In this document: in pieces, positions 46,876 through 59,300 of the stretch
Layout: each line of letters opens with the position of its first letter
Numbering within the stretch: position 1 is the first letter of the stretch
NCBI GenBank assembly: GCA_043228905.1
Contig: JBHGNT010000002.1
Span: 12,276,001 to 12,340,000, forward strand
DNA from: Azolla caroliniana
Taxonomy: Eukaryota; Polypodiophyta
Reading direction: 5' to 3'
Length of the DNA: 64,000 nt
Program-made: the position numbers and the translations under genes
The notes under the pieces: model-generated
The model's database searches: none
What the model was told of the DNA's origin: nothing
Seen by the model: the letters and a program-made list of their open reading frames with translations, nothing else

Positions 46876-46989
46876 CAGTTTTTGGCGACCACGATTCCTG
46901 CTCAAGCATAGTGAACAACGGGGGGCATGGATGACTAGACCAACAAACGACCCAACAACGGAGCGAGCGAGACGACTCTGACACCGAAA

Positions 46990-48620
46990 GATGGAGGAAG
47001 CGCGAAGTGTACCACCAGGCAGCAGAAGAAATCCACGCGGATTGATCCTTTTCAAAGGTGATCCGGCGAGTGATCGCGGAGTCACTTCGTTTGCAACAAA
47101 TTTCCCATCCAGACGAAGGAAGCAGTTTAAGTAGTCTGAAGGAAGCAGAATCCATCTTGCAAGCATTGGCAGGGGAGAAGGCGATTCAGAACCATTTTCG
47201 GCATTTGAATTGGATTCGAACGACGAGTATAACGCACATTCGAATTACCGCAACAGTCACAACATCCCGGACAGACCAGAGGACGAAGAATCAGATAATA
47301 TACTGACACCAGAACCGGCGATAATAGAACTGGAAGCTTCAGGAAGGCACGAGGCGGATCAACCTCCGACACCGCCACGCAAGCCTCCAAAGGAGGAGGA
47401 GGGAAGACCTTCGACGCCAAACAAAGAGGAGGACAGAACTCCGACATCGCCTCCGAAAAAAGAGGAGGAAAAACCTCTGACATTGCCTCCAATAGAAGAG
47501 GAGGAGAGACCTCCGTCACCACTAGCTCGAGTTCCAACACCGGACGACGATATGCCGTTCCAATATCCCAAGTACCGGGATGATCTGGACGCGGACACCC
47601 ATGTGTATACATTTCTACAAACATGGGAAGCAAACCATGTGTCGCAATGCTTAAACATTGCCGAAGCAGAACGATCGAAGATTGCAGAGTTCGGCATGAC
47701 TTTGGAAGGACCAACCGCACGATGGCGGTTGACGCACCTTCCCGACATCATCATTACGTTTGAGGACTTGAAAACCAGATTTTTACAGTTCTTCCATAAG
47801 GAGGTGGATCAACGAGAGATGGTCGGCCTATTCTACACCATACGGAAACCATTCAGCAATTCGTAATCCGGTTCCAGCGGATGCACAACTAGCTAAGTCG
47901 GGCACCACTAGAAGTAGAGGCTAAAGCAATATTCCTAGCAGCACTCCGGGAACCCCTGTGTACGGTGTGCGCAATCATTGATTTCCGCACCAACATGATC
48001 AACCAGGTCATAGACTGGGTCAGGGAGATGGAGAAAACAAGCTCGTGGCTAACAATGGGGGCACTCCAGCGTGCATTACCGACAGAAGAAGACCTACGTT
48101 TTTGGCAAGCTATACAATGTACGACTTGTTTCAATGCCGGGCACTCCGCAATAGAATGTACTCGGTGGCAATGAAGATCTATCGTACTCGGTCACAGTGC
48201 ATGTTATGCTATTCCAGGTCGCACACAATGGACCGATGCGAATATAACTTACTGAACCGACAAGCGGCACTGGTAAGACAAATTGATACCTGCAGCGACC
48301 AGGAAGAGGAAGAAGAACGTTGGCATCGAGACGAGAGTTACCGGCTAGTACAGGATGTCCGATACAACGACAAAAGGGACACTTATGACCGGGACCGGTA
48401 CGATAGGTACAGGGATTATAATGGTGACCGTTCTGATCGCGATCACTCTCCAAGTTACAACCGGAGGAGAGAGGATCAACAACGGGATTATGAAGATCGA
48501 CGCTGACAGGGATACAAGAACCATCGATGTTTTAATAAGAAAAGAAACACCCGAAAGGAGGAGCGTCGGGAACTGGCGAAGGAATACCCACGAGAGCCGG
48601 AGAGAGGCTTGAGTGGCATC
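46990..48620 (+). pseudogene. gag: Tat-like gag with two zinc knuckles
   Basis: A Pro/Glu-rich N-part with three copies of a KEEE-type repeat (47380-47520) is followed by a Retrotrans_gag capsid: YRDDLDADTHVYTFLQTWEA, MTLEGPTARWRLTHLP and FLQFFHKEVDQREM. A frameshift near 47850 is followed by more capsid and CTTCFNAGHSAIEC (about 48120-48160), then in another frame CMLCYSRSHTMDRC (about 48200-48245) and an Arg/Asp/Tyr-rich tail. Both knuckles fit CX2CX4HX4C. Copy 1 carries a further knuckle just before protease, so the intact protein may have had three. It ends at the inverted copia LTR. Confidence 0.8.
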
Positions 48621-49089
48621 CAGCCAGAACAAAGACGAACGGAAGAGCCTAATCGATTGACAATAGGATTTCAACCAAGTACTGGGCCAAAAGCAGAATC
48701 CAGCATGTAAAAAGTAACGTGTGGAAGCAAGTATGAAGACCGAACAAAAGGAAGAAAACTCAGGTTTAATGGAGAGCTTGAGCTTACGCAGTATACGCGA
48801 GAGAGACAGAGAGAGAACACAAGGACTATATTCAACAATAATACTCAGTCTATACATAAGACGTGCTCAGTGAACACTTTTATACAAGTCCTAGAAGTAT
48901 TGACCGAAGTACTGACAGTACTTCAATGCTCATCAAGAGCTCCTACACTAACTCCCAAATATATTCCTCACGGAATATCTTTCCTAAAGACCTCTCGGTT
49001 TACGCACTCGGCCTAACCGATCGGTCCCAACCGATCCGGTCCTCGGCTTCTTCAGCCGATCCGGCTGATGTTGAGCTTGTCTCTCAACA

Positions 49090-49578
49090 CTCCCCCTCAA
49101 GCTCAACTCGAGGCTCTTCGGGATCCTCGGGCTCACAACTCCGGTTCCTCCTGGCTTCACGCCTTGCTCGCGCTCCTCGACCTGTTCGACTCTGCGCGCT
49201 TCGACCCTTACGGTCGGCTTGTCTGCTCATGTGACCCTTATCAGCTCTTCTGCTATTGTGGTGTCGACACTTCTTCTGCTGCCTTTTCCTCTGCTTGGGC
49301 CTCGGTTGATTCAACGTGTCTGAATCAAACATCCGAACCGACTCAACTACTTCCGATCGGTTTTCTCTCTCGTCCGAGTTGGCTGTCTCCAACTCGTCTT
49401 CGGTCTTCTCGTCCTTGATTGCATCATCTCCCCCATGCGTGGTTGGCATCGGCTCTCTCCTTCGGCTGCTCCCCTTCTGTCTGCTTCCGAACTTTTCTGC
49501 GGGTCCGCCCTCGGCTTCTTCAGCCGATCCGATGTCGAACTTGTCAACCGACTCAGTGTCGCGGTGTCCGCTCCTTTC
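49090..49578 (-). pseudogene. Basic C-terminal extension downstream of copia RNase H
   Basis: Between the pol stop and the polypurine tract the same strand keeps a Lys/Arg-rich frame (SRQADRKGRSAQSRTGRGAR near its end). The element at 19043-24954 encodes the matching tail (SRQADQGSRGAQ, GRGARARRSDARRS) fused in frame to RNase H, ending at 24531. So the shared ancestor had a basic extension of about 150-200 residues; in this copy it is cut off by a stop. Confidence 0.6.
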
Positions 49579-52500
49579 CTACTGCCTTGCTTGGTCGTTC
49601 TGGACTGTTCTCCCCCTCAAGTTCGGCACGTCAAGGTGACGCAACCCGAGCGCACCTGAGAATTGCCGCAACTTGTCCAGATGAAGCAGCTTTGTGAAGA
49701 TGTCGGCAGTCTGCCGATCCATCGGCACGTACTGAAGTTCGACTTCACCGGAAAGGACATGCTCACGGACGAAATGGTAGTGCACCTCAATGTGCTTGGT
49801 CTGTGCGTGGAAAACAGGGTTCTTCGCGAGCTGGATGCTGCTGAGGTTGTCGCAGTAGATCGTCGTCGGATCTGACACCTCCACGTGCAGGTCCTTAAGT
49901 AGCTGCTTCAACCATATGGCTTCGCATGTCGCGACAGCCGCTCCTCGGTACTTAGCTTCGGTGCTCGACAGTGCAACTGTCGGCTGCTTCTTACTGCTCC
50001 ACGCGATCGCGGCACTCCCGAGGGAGAACGCGTATCCAGACGTGGATCGGCGATCGGCGGCGTTGCCAGCCCAATCAGCATCGATGTAACCAACTAACTG
50101 CGCGGCTGTACCAGTCCGATATAGCAGTCCTCGGTCCTTAGTGCCACTTACGTATCGCAGTACGCGTTGCGCACACTGAAGGTGCTCCTCGGTAGGTCGC
50201 GCCATGAACTGATTGATCACCCCGACCGGATAACTGAGGTCGGGTCGGGTGATGGTCAAGTATATGAGGCTTCCGACAATTTGCCGGAACCTCGTCGGGT
50301 CACATAACTTTCCCGTATCGGGACGAAGCTTGATGGTTCTGTCTAGAGGAGTTGAGACGGACTTACAGTCGGCCATCCCGAGTTTGAAGAGCATACTCAG
50401 CACGTAATGACGTTGGCTGATCAATATGCCTTCGGGGGTACGGATCACTTCGATCCCGAGGAAGTAATGAAGGTCCCCCAGATCCTTCATGTCGAACGAT
50501 GCCGCAAGCTGAAGCTTCACGCGGTCGATTTCACCTAGGTCGGCGCCGGTGATGACCAAGTCATCAACATAGAGTAAAATACTAACCGGTCCGAGTCGAC
50601 CTTTCCGGATGAACAGGGAAGAGTCCGATTTTGACGTGACGAAGCCCATCCGACGCAGTTGTTGCGTGATCTTTGCGTTCCAGGCATGTGGGGCTTGCTT
50701 TAGTCCATAAAGGGACTTCTTCAGTCGGCATACTGCCGAGGAGTTCGTTCCGAAGTGAAATACGGGGGGTTGTACCATGTATACCTGTTCCTCAAGGTCA
50801 CCTTGTAGGAACGCATTCTTTACATCCATCTGATGTAAGTGCCACCCCTTGGCCGCGGCTACCGTGAGCAAAACACGGACGGTCGTCATTTTCGCTACCG
50901 GCGCAAACGTCTCATCGTAGTCGATGCCGTGTTTTTGCGTGTAGCCCTTTGCCACTAGCCGAGCCTTGTACCGGTTGACCGAGCCATCGGTGTTGTACTT
51001 GACTTTGTACACCCATCTACACCCGATCGGCTTCACACCCTTCGGTGCGTCAACCAGGTCCCAGGTCTTGTTCTCCGCCAATGCGAGCATCTCTTCCTCC
51101 ATTGCGGTGCGCCAATTCGCGTCCTTCGCCGCTTCTGCGTAGCTCTCCGGCTCACGCACTTCCGCTACACGGGTCATGTACGCATAATGATGCGCCATGT
51201 ACTCGTTGTATCCGAACCGCAAAACAGGATTCTTATGGCGGGTAGATCGGCGTAATCTCACATTAGCCGATGTCGAGGCCTTCTCAGTCGACGTGGTCTT
51301 CACCTTTAAAGACCCGTCACCAGTTTCCTCGGAGTCGGACTCGCGTCGGTCTGACTTGTTCTTATCCGTGCCGGAATCCGACACCTTCTTCTTCCCTTTC
51401 TCTTTGCGCGTAAGCCGTCTCCTCGGCCTCCTGCGCGGGGAATGCACGGCCGAGTCTCCACTACTCGCCAGCTCTTCATCGGACTGGTCGTACCGACTCA
51501 GTCGTCCAATCGGTCCACTTAAACGGAGCGAAATCGGACTCTCTTCGCGGGTCTCCATTTCGGGCTCATCCGGAGGCATCTCGGCCTTGCTGACGTCATC
51601 GTCAGAGCTCGGATTGGAGTCGAGGTTCGTAGTCGGGGGCAGGTACCAGGACGCGGACTCGTCAAACACAACGTCGCGGCTGACACGCGCTTGTTTGGTG
51701 CGAGGGTTATAGCACCTATAACCCTTCTGCTCGTCCGAGTAACCGACCAAGATGCATCTCTCGGCATTTGTGTCCAGCTTCCTCCTTTTCTCCTTCGGTA
51801 CATGCACATACGCAATGCTACCGAACACCCTCAAGTGTCGTAAGTTCGGCTTCGTTCCGAAGTATAGCTAGTGTGCAGACACCTTGTCTCCGATCCGGTT
51901 GTGGATGTATACCACGGTCCTTACTGCCTCGGCCCAGTAGAACTTGGGCAAGCTCTTCTCCTCCAGCATTGCCCGTGCCGCTTCCACAACTGACCGATTC
52001 TTTCTCTCGGCCACGCCATTCTGCTCTGGCGTGTATCTACAACTGAATTCGCGGCGAATTCCCATTTGTTGTAGGTAACCGTTGAATTGACCGGAAAAGT
52101 ACTCTTTTCCGCCATCCGACCGCAGGCACTTGATCTTCCGTCCTGTTTCGGCTTCCACGAACCCTTTGAGGTACCGGAAACAATCGAAGACTTCGCTCTT
52201 CCTCTCAATGAGGTAGATCCACGTGTGCCGCGTGTGGTTGTCGATGACGGAGACGAAATATCGGCTCCCGCCAAGACTAACGTTTTGTTCCAGCCCCCAT
52301 ACATCGGAGTGTATAAGGTCGAGCTTGTTCCGGCTCCGGTTTCGCTCGTTGGGGAAGGGAAGTCGGTGTTGCTTCCCCAGCTGGCAGGCTTCACAAATTT
52401 GTGCCTTTCGGCCACTAAATTTGGGCAATCCAAACACTACCAGTTTTGTTTGCAGATCTTGAAGCCGCTGGTAGTTGACGTGGCCTATTCGCTTGTGCCA

Positions 52501-53910
52501 CAAGTCGATGTCCGACTCGGTCTTTTGTCCCTTCGTGAACATTGCGGTGCCGCCGTCAGTGGAGTCGAGGATGAACATCCTCCCTTCTCTGCGCCCTTGC
52601 GCAATCACACGACCTTCTTCCTCAATGAAGCACTCGAGGTGTGTAAACCGAACCTCCATCCCTTGGTCGACGATCTGTCCGACTGAGACCAAGTTTTTCG
52701 TGATTGTCGGGACATGCAACACGTTCATGAGTTTCCCTTTCTGCCCGACATGGCTAAGGGGAACTTCTCCGACATTCGCGATCGAATGCGGATGGTCGTC
52801 TCCTGTTGCAACTACTCCAGGTTGTATCGGTTTTTCAAGGTACGAGAACCACTCCTTATGGCTCGTCATGTGGTTTGACGCGCCGGAGTCTACGTACCAC
52901 ACCTCGTCCGATCCCGGGGTGCTTTGTTTCATTGAGTTTGCTTCGTGTCTCATCACGAAGGCAGGCCCTTCTCCGGCTCTCCCGGAGTCTTCGGCGTAGT
53001 GCGATCGCTGCCGATATCCCTTGTCGGTATGTCTGGAGCCGTTTCCAGAACCAGTTCTCTCCGAATCGGCGCGCTTCTTCCAGCACTCACTTTCCCTGTG
53101 GCCTTTCTTGCCATAGTACCAGCACTCCGCGATGGCCTTCCCTTGCCGGTTCTCATCGCTTCGACTCCCCCTATTTTCGGAGGGTCCGGAGTTGCTATCA
53201 GCATCACTTCGGTGCCTTCTTCCTTGATCTCGTCGGCCGCCTCCATTGCGTGTCGACTCGCCTCGTCCTCCACGTCCACGGGGCCTTTCTCCCTCCGTGT
53301 ACAACATCCTGATGTCGGTGTGCGTGCTTGTAGACGCACCCGCGTGGTTCTTCTCCACCAGGAGCATTGACTGTAAGTAAAAAAATGACGGCATATTCTC
53401 TCGGGTACACACAGCCATCCGGAACGCTCCGAACTTCGACGCCAAACCTCCGAGACAGATCTGGACCATCTCGCTCTCCTCGATGTTCACCTTTATGGAG
53501 GCGAGGGAGTCGCAGATATCCTTGATCTTCGAGGTATAGTCCGCCACCGACAAGTCGCGTTGTCGTAGGTTGCTCAACTCCTGTCGGAGCTGAAGCTTCC
53601 TGGCTGTGGTGCTCACGGCGAAGATCTTCTTCAGATTTTCCCACGCATCCTTCGGCGTCTTTGCATCCCGAACATAGCTCAATAGCTGTTCGCCCACACA
53701 CGATGCGAAGCAGTATAATACCCTGCTCGCTGATTGCTCCCACGACGGGAAGTCTCTGTGTGTCGATTCAGGTGCCGCGTCATTAGCTCCTTCGACATAA
53801 CTCCAGTAGCCGTGCCCGAGCAGGTACTGGTGCATCTTGTAAGAACAAGACGCGTAGTTGGTTCTGTCGAGCTTCTCTATTGGAAGCGAGCTCGCCATGC
53901 CTCTATCCAT
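49579..53910 (-). pseudogene. gag-pol: Copia gag-pol polyprotein, one in-frame stop
   Basis: A single frame of 1,444 codons from MDRGMASSLPIEKLDRTNY, with only one internal stop (TAG at 51868-51870, where the sister copy has Glu). In order: UBN2 gag (QLRQELSNLRQRDLSVADY), knuckle CWYYGKKGHRESEC, protease VWYVDSGASNHMT, GAG-pre-integrase LWHKRIGHVNYQRL and CEACQLGKQH, integrase (LDLIHSDVWG, SDGGKEYFSG, TPEQNGVAERKNRS), RT (MDVKNAFLQGDLEE, ILLYVDDLVITG) and RNase H (VALSSTEAKYRG, TKHIEVHYHFVREH). All catalytic motifs are visible. The product would form cytoplasmic particles and copy the element. It is either one mutation from coding or the stop is read through. Confidence 0.95.
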
Positions 53911-54378
53911 CGTTCTTCTTGTTCTTCTTCGTCAAGCTGTGTCGGCTACAGAGAGGTTCTCAACCCTCGCACTCTGATACCATGTAAAAAGTAGCGTGCG
54001 GAAGCAAGTGTGAAGACCAAACAGAAGGAAGAAAGCTCAGGTTTAATGGAGAGCTTGAGCTTACGCAGTATACGCGGGAGAGACAGAGAGAGTGAGAGAG
54101 AGAAAACACAAGAACTATATTAAAACTCTATTCACAACTCTATACATATGTGTGTTCCATGAACACTTTTATATAAGTCCTCGAAGGATTGACCGAAGTA
54201 CTGACCGTACTTCAATGCTCTTTAAGAGCTCCTACACTAACTCCCAAATATATTCCTCACGGAATATCTTTCCTAACGGCTTCCCGGTTTACGCACTCGG
54301 CCTAACCGATCGGTTCCAACCGATCCGGTCCTCGGCTTCTTCAGCCGATCCGGCCGATGTTGAGCTTGTCTCTCAACA

Positions 54379-56024
54379 ATAGTGTCACGAAGTTCCGACA
54401 CTATTTGTTGGGCCGTAAATTTTCATTTCACGTAGACCATTCCGCACTTTTATACTTGGTCTCTAAGGCATCCCTCATAGGTAAGCTGGCCCAGTGGACA
54501 TTGCTACTATAGGAATTCGAGTTCGAAATTTATCACCGACCAGGTATACAACACGTGGTCGCCGACTATTTGAGCCGGTTAGAAACTGACGAGACCGGTG
54601 ACGGCATACCAGATGAGTTTCCGGATGCCGAACTATTTAAAATTACAACAGAAACCACGGCGGATAGTACAGTTCCGGACGAGGACAAATGGCTAGCAAA
54701 CATGCATCAGTTCTTAAGCACGGGACTACCTCCGGAAGAGATGAACAGAGACGAGCGGAAATGATTGGCGGTCCAAAGCCAACATTTTTGTTTCTTACAA
54801 GACACCCTATACCAGAAGGGAGCCGATGGAATATGGCGGAGAGCGGTGCGGTGTGATGAAAAGGCCACCATATTACGGGAAGCACATTGCGGAGTCACCG
54901 GAGGAAACTATGCCGATGAAGCTACAACAAGAAAGATATGGCGAAGTGGGCTATGGTGGCCAACGACACTGAAAGATTCGGTCTGATACACAAAGGAGTG
55001 TGATTTGTGTCAACGAATGGGCCAACCGACAGAATAGGCGCGGATGCCTCACCAGCCGGTACTACCCTTGGAACCATTTCAAAAATGGGGGCTGGATTTC
55101 GTCGGACCATTCAAGCCGCCAGCCATGCAAACCAGCAACAGATATGTCATTCTCGCTATGGATTATTGCACCAAGTGGGTAGAGGCCAAGGCTTTGCGAG
55201 ACAATACCGCGGCATCAACGACGAAGTTCCTTTACGAGTACATCTCGTGCCGTTACAGATGTCCAATCGAATTAATTAATGACTAGGGTGGACACTTCCT
55301 TGGTCAAGTAGTGGAGAGCCTAACAACGTTCTACGTGGTAGTACACAAGCGCATCACTCCATACTACCCGTAGGCCAATGGACTGGTCGAGTCCACCAAC
55401 AAGACACTACAAAACATCCTCTTGAAGATCGTCAACGAGAACCAGAACGATTGGGATACAAAGTTGCACAATGCATTATGGGCTTACCGGACGGCATATA
55501 AAACGAGCATCAAGACGACACCATTCCAGTTAGCGTTCGGACTAGAAGCGGTGATGCCGATTGAATTTCAAGTACTGAGCTTACGGATACAAACTCGAGA
55601 GCGACTAAGTGAAAAGGAATCATAGAAAATCCGATTGGCGGCAGTATGTGAGTTGGAAGAGCATCGAATAGCGAGTATCATGCAGTTGGAACTAGAGCAT
55701 CGACGAAGGAAGGCATTCGTCGATTGGCACTGAAAGGGCAATGGGAAGTTGTTCGGAATCGGCCGGTGCTCGTGTTTTAGACCCGGATGGGTAAGATGCT
55801 GGGCAAGCTATAATTCCGGTGGACCGGACCATACTGGATCACGCGAGAATTCAACGGTTCTTACCAGTTAGGCACGCTTGCCGGCGAAGTACTGGACAAA
55901 TGGGTAAATGGGTTCTGGCTTAAACCCTATTACGGGCCCATGCCATTAAACCTGTTCCATCAGGTGGAGACCGCCGCGGTAACCGAAAGCGGCACGTGTT
56001 ACCAGACAACTGGGACTAATGCTT
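54379..56024 (+). pseudogene. pol: Tat-like pol, copy 2: RNase H end and integrase
   Basis: It resumes inside RNase H (HVDHSALLYLVSKASL) and runs through the integrase zinc region (CGVTGGNYADEATTRKIW, CDLCQRMGQ), the core with the complete first-Asp segment MDYCTKWVEAKAL (about 55157-55195) that copy 1 lacks, then RCPIELIND, YYP-VANGL-type motifs, NILLKIVNENQNDWDTK and TTPFQLAFGLEAVMP. Stops: TAG in LLLL-EFE (54509), TGA at 54762, TGA near 54985, TAG near 55035, near 55285, near 55370 and at 55623. At four of the TAG sites copy 1 has glutamine. Confidence 0.85.
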
Positions 56025-56365
56025 GATTATTAAAAAAATGAAAAATAAAAAAAAACATCATGCATAGGCGAGGAGCGAACGTGCACTTTGAAAAGGTGTG
56101 TGGTTGGTGGCTAATTAAAGCCTATTTAAAAGCACACCATGTGTCAACCCACTGCTATTATAGTACACGACGTGCATGCACGAGAATCAAGAAAAGGCGC
56201 CAATGCATGAGAATCAAGAGACAAGACCTCCGCCTCGTAGAGTCCCTCTCATTTCGCGAGAACAGAGCACTAAGCGCACACATGCGATTAAGAGTGATCA
56301 GATGAACGCAAGAAGAACACACAGACGTACCAATTCTACCAAGTCCCACAGACTCAGACGACAAT

Positions 56366-59300
56366 ATGGAACACATGGCACTCTTGGAAGCAGCCAAGAA
56401 ATGGTTCAAGCAACACGGGTTGGAAGGGTTCCTAAGAATCGTTTAGGCACCTCCACACAGCGAGGCGGAGAAAGTCGTGCAGGAGATCGATACGAAGGTC
56501 ATCACAGAAGAGGCCATCCTTGCCATGACTGGCTTACCGGAGGGCGGAATATTCATGATCTACAACCCTTCACCAGAGATGCTCACGAAGTTCTTCGGTG
56601 AGTAGTCCCTGGCCAGCAAGGTGTACTGCACACAAGGCAGAGAGGACGCTCTATTCCGAGAAGTTGCTCGTGTGCTTCATGAGTATGGGCATGTACACCC
56701 TCGACCCCCGGCTATGCTGAAGAACAAAGCCGGTTTTATTATAGCGACTTATGAGGGAGTATAGGTCGATTGGCTGGTTATCATCGCTGACCGTCTGAGC
56801 GCAACCATAGACTCAGTAAAGGATGGCAAGAAGATGTGGACGGAGGTGGCGCAATGGCTCACTCTTTTAGCGCCGCCGGTAGAGCCGATACAACTGAAGA
56901 AGCGGGGGAGACCGACTGAATCAACCCCCAACCAATCTTCAAAAAGGCAGCAACTCCTAGGTAAACAAGTGATCAGATGGAAAGCGACCGACTCCTCATA
57001 GACGGTGAAGGAGTAGCCTAGTCGGAAGCGTACGGTAGAGAAGGAGACACCGGTGAGACCCTTAAAAATTAAGCTACGCCGGTCGGAACAACAACAAGAG
57101 CAAGACCCCTTGGCGGCATTAATCAATAGCGGAACCCTAGAGGAGCAGGAAGAAGAACCTGCCAAGCACCTATTGCGTCACAAACAGACACGCGACGAGG
57201 GCCACAAAGGGGAGTAATCAAGTCCGATAAAGGACAGTATACCAAAGCCCCGCCTCGAGGAGCCACAGCCAAGGAAGGAGTCAAAACCGGTTCAACCATA
57301 TCCGGTGTTAGAAGCACCTATGCGGCAATAAATAGCGGAACCGGATGTTCAAAAACCGGTGATTGAATTGCCAGTGTTGCCAACGCATCAGCAATAGGAA
57401 CTGCTACTAACTACCTAGAATAGGTTCCCGGCGAGTGAGGAAGCCACACCACGACCAGAACCGGCACGACAACAAAGCACCGGCAGCCAATGGCTACGGT
57501 GGATAGGAGAACAAGTGGCTGGGGTGGTGTGCCACATAGAAGCAGAAGAAAGAGCACACATGGACTGGTTGCTCGCCACAACCGAAGAACTAGAGAAGGC
57601 TCGGTTGCGAATCTGGAGCATGGAACAAGAAATGGAAAAGACCAGAGAAGAGGCGGCTAAGCTAGTCATCGAAGGACCAAAACAATTAGAACCGGTGGCA
57701 CCGGTGAGTGTTCAGAATAATAAGACCCCAATGACTGAAACAGTCCCGTATACGAATAAGGCACAGGAACAAGAACTTGCCACGATGAAAGAAGAATTGG
57801 AAGCCCAAGAGGCCTCAAGGGCTAGAGAACGTAAATGGAAAAAGGCGGCGGAGGAAGAACAAAAGAAATTAGCCGAAAGCCTCCGACGAGCCGAAGAAAG
57901 CCTATGACCGACCAAAGGAAGTAAAAGAAAAACTCTTGCAAGAAAAGGACAAACTCCGGCGCTCGGCGGAAGTAGAGATCAAGTGACTCAAGGAAGAGCT
58001 CCGACAACAAAAGGACCGGGAAGACCGTGCTTGCTGTCTAATCAGTCAAAGGTTGAAACAAAAAACGGACGACTTTGATCGACTGCACCGGGATCACAAA
58101 CACTTGGATGCGGAACACAAGAAATTGATCACCGAAAGTGACCGACAGTAGGAGAAGTTACGGGAACTTCGAGATGAGGTTAACCGGACAACGGCGGCCC
58201 TGGCAGAGGAACAGTCAAAGGGGGCTGAAGCAGCTAAAAAACTAGCGAAAGCAACGAAGGAACGGATGGAGCTGACCCGACAACACTATGGGGGAAAGGA
58301 ACGCGCTACAATGGCTTTGAACAAAGTTCAGACTACCTATCAGACACAATTCATACATTACAAAAGCCAAGAAGCGGCAACCGAGTGCCTGGGGAGAATA
58401 AGTCGAAATGGGGTTGGGGCGAATCCGTGATCTAGTGCTGACATGGAGAAACCGGACGAAGAGACTGGTGGAAGAAAGTTTGGTTCAATGGTGGTCTAAA
58501 TGGGCTAAGCAGGCAACGGAGTTACAATTGCTGAGAGCGGATGTGGAGAACTGGAGAGAGGACGGCGACGATTTCTATATATTGAACGCGGAGAACATTG
58601 TAGCCATAGATTGACACATGCATGATATTCGTGATATTCTCCATGCGCAATATTCTCAATATTCGAGAATATGAAATTGGCTCCAAGAATATTAAAAAAC
58701 CATTTTTTTTGTAAAATAAATATGAAAAAATTAATTAATTATTTAAATAAATGTATTTCACCAAAAAAAACAATTATTCATTAATATATTATAGTGTCAA
58801 GAGAGTTTATGAAACTTATTTTAATTAATTAATTTTTTAAAAACGAATATTTTTATATTTATTATACAAATATGATTAGTATGAACTTTGAAGATATGAT
58901 TAGTTTGAAGTACTATTTTTAATGTCAAGATAAAAATATCCATAAATTTTGAGGGAATAAAAAGTGAGAAATTAATGAGCCTTTATTTTATTTATTTATT
59001 AAAAATAAAACGAATACTTATAATTATACATTTATTATAAAAATTTAGCAATGTCAAGTCCCCAAAGTCTCTATTTTATTGTCCCTATTTATTTTCAAGG
59101 TCCTTTTATTTTATCCTAGGAAATTAAAAAAGAGAGAGTTCTTTATTTTTATTTTTTGGGTTAAACGAATACTTGACTACCCATTTATATTCGTATTCGT
59201 TTGCATTCGAATGGGAAACCCGACGAATGCGAATATGTCAATTTATGATTGTAGCCATAAGGGAGGAATTGTCGGATGACTTCCTATAATTAGCCGGGGA

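Larger units (their letters stand above)
48706..54378 (-). mobile_element. Nearly intact inverted copia retrotransposon
   Basis: LTRs at 48706-49089 and 53983-54378, both TG...CA. The primer site (minus TGGTATCAGAGT, plus 53971-53982) adjoins the right LTR and the polypurine tract (plus CTCCCCCTCAAGCTC, 49090-49104) adjoins the left one. The flanks CAGCA (48701-48705) and ATAGT (54379-54383) do not match, so no target duplication survives. The LTRs differ by a few percent, mostly transitions. It is the best preserved relative of the 19043-24954 element. Confidence 0.95.

Noticed and set aside
47127-47754. Minus-strand Pro/Ser frames over the gypsy gag
   Set aside because: Shadows of the Pro/Glu-rich gag N-part; the plus-strand frame has the capsid domain.
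51045-53370. Several plus-strand frames of 60-200 residues
   Set aside because: Antisense shadows of the nearly intact minus-strand copia polyprotein.
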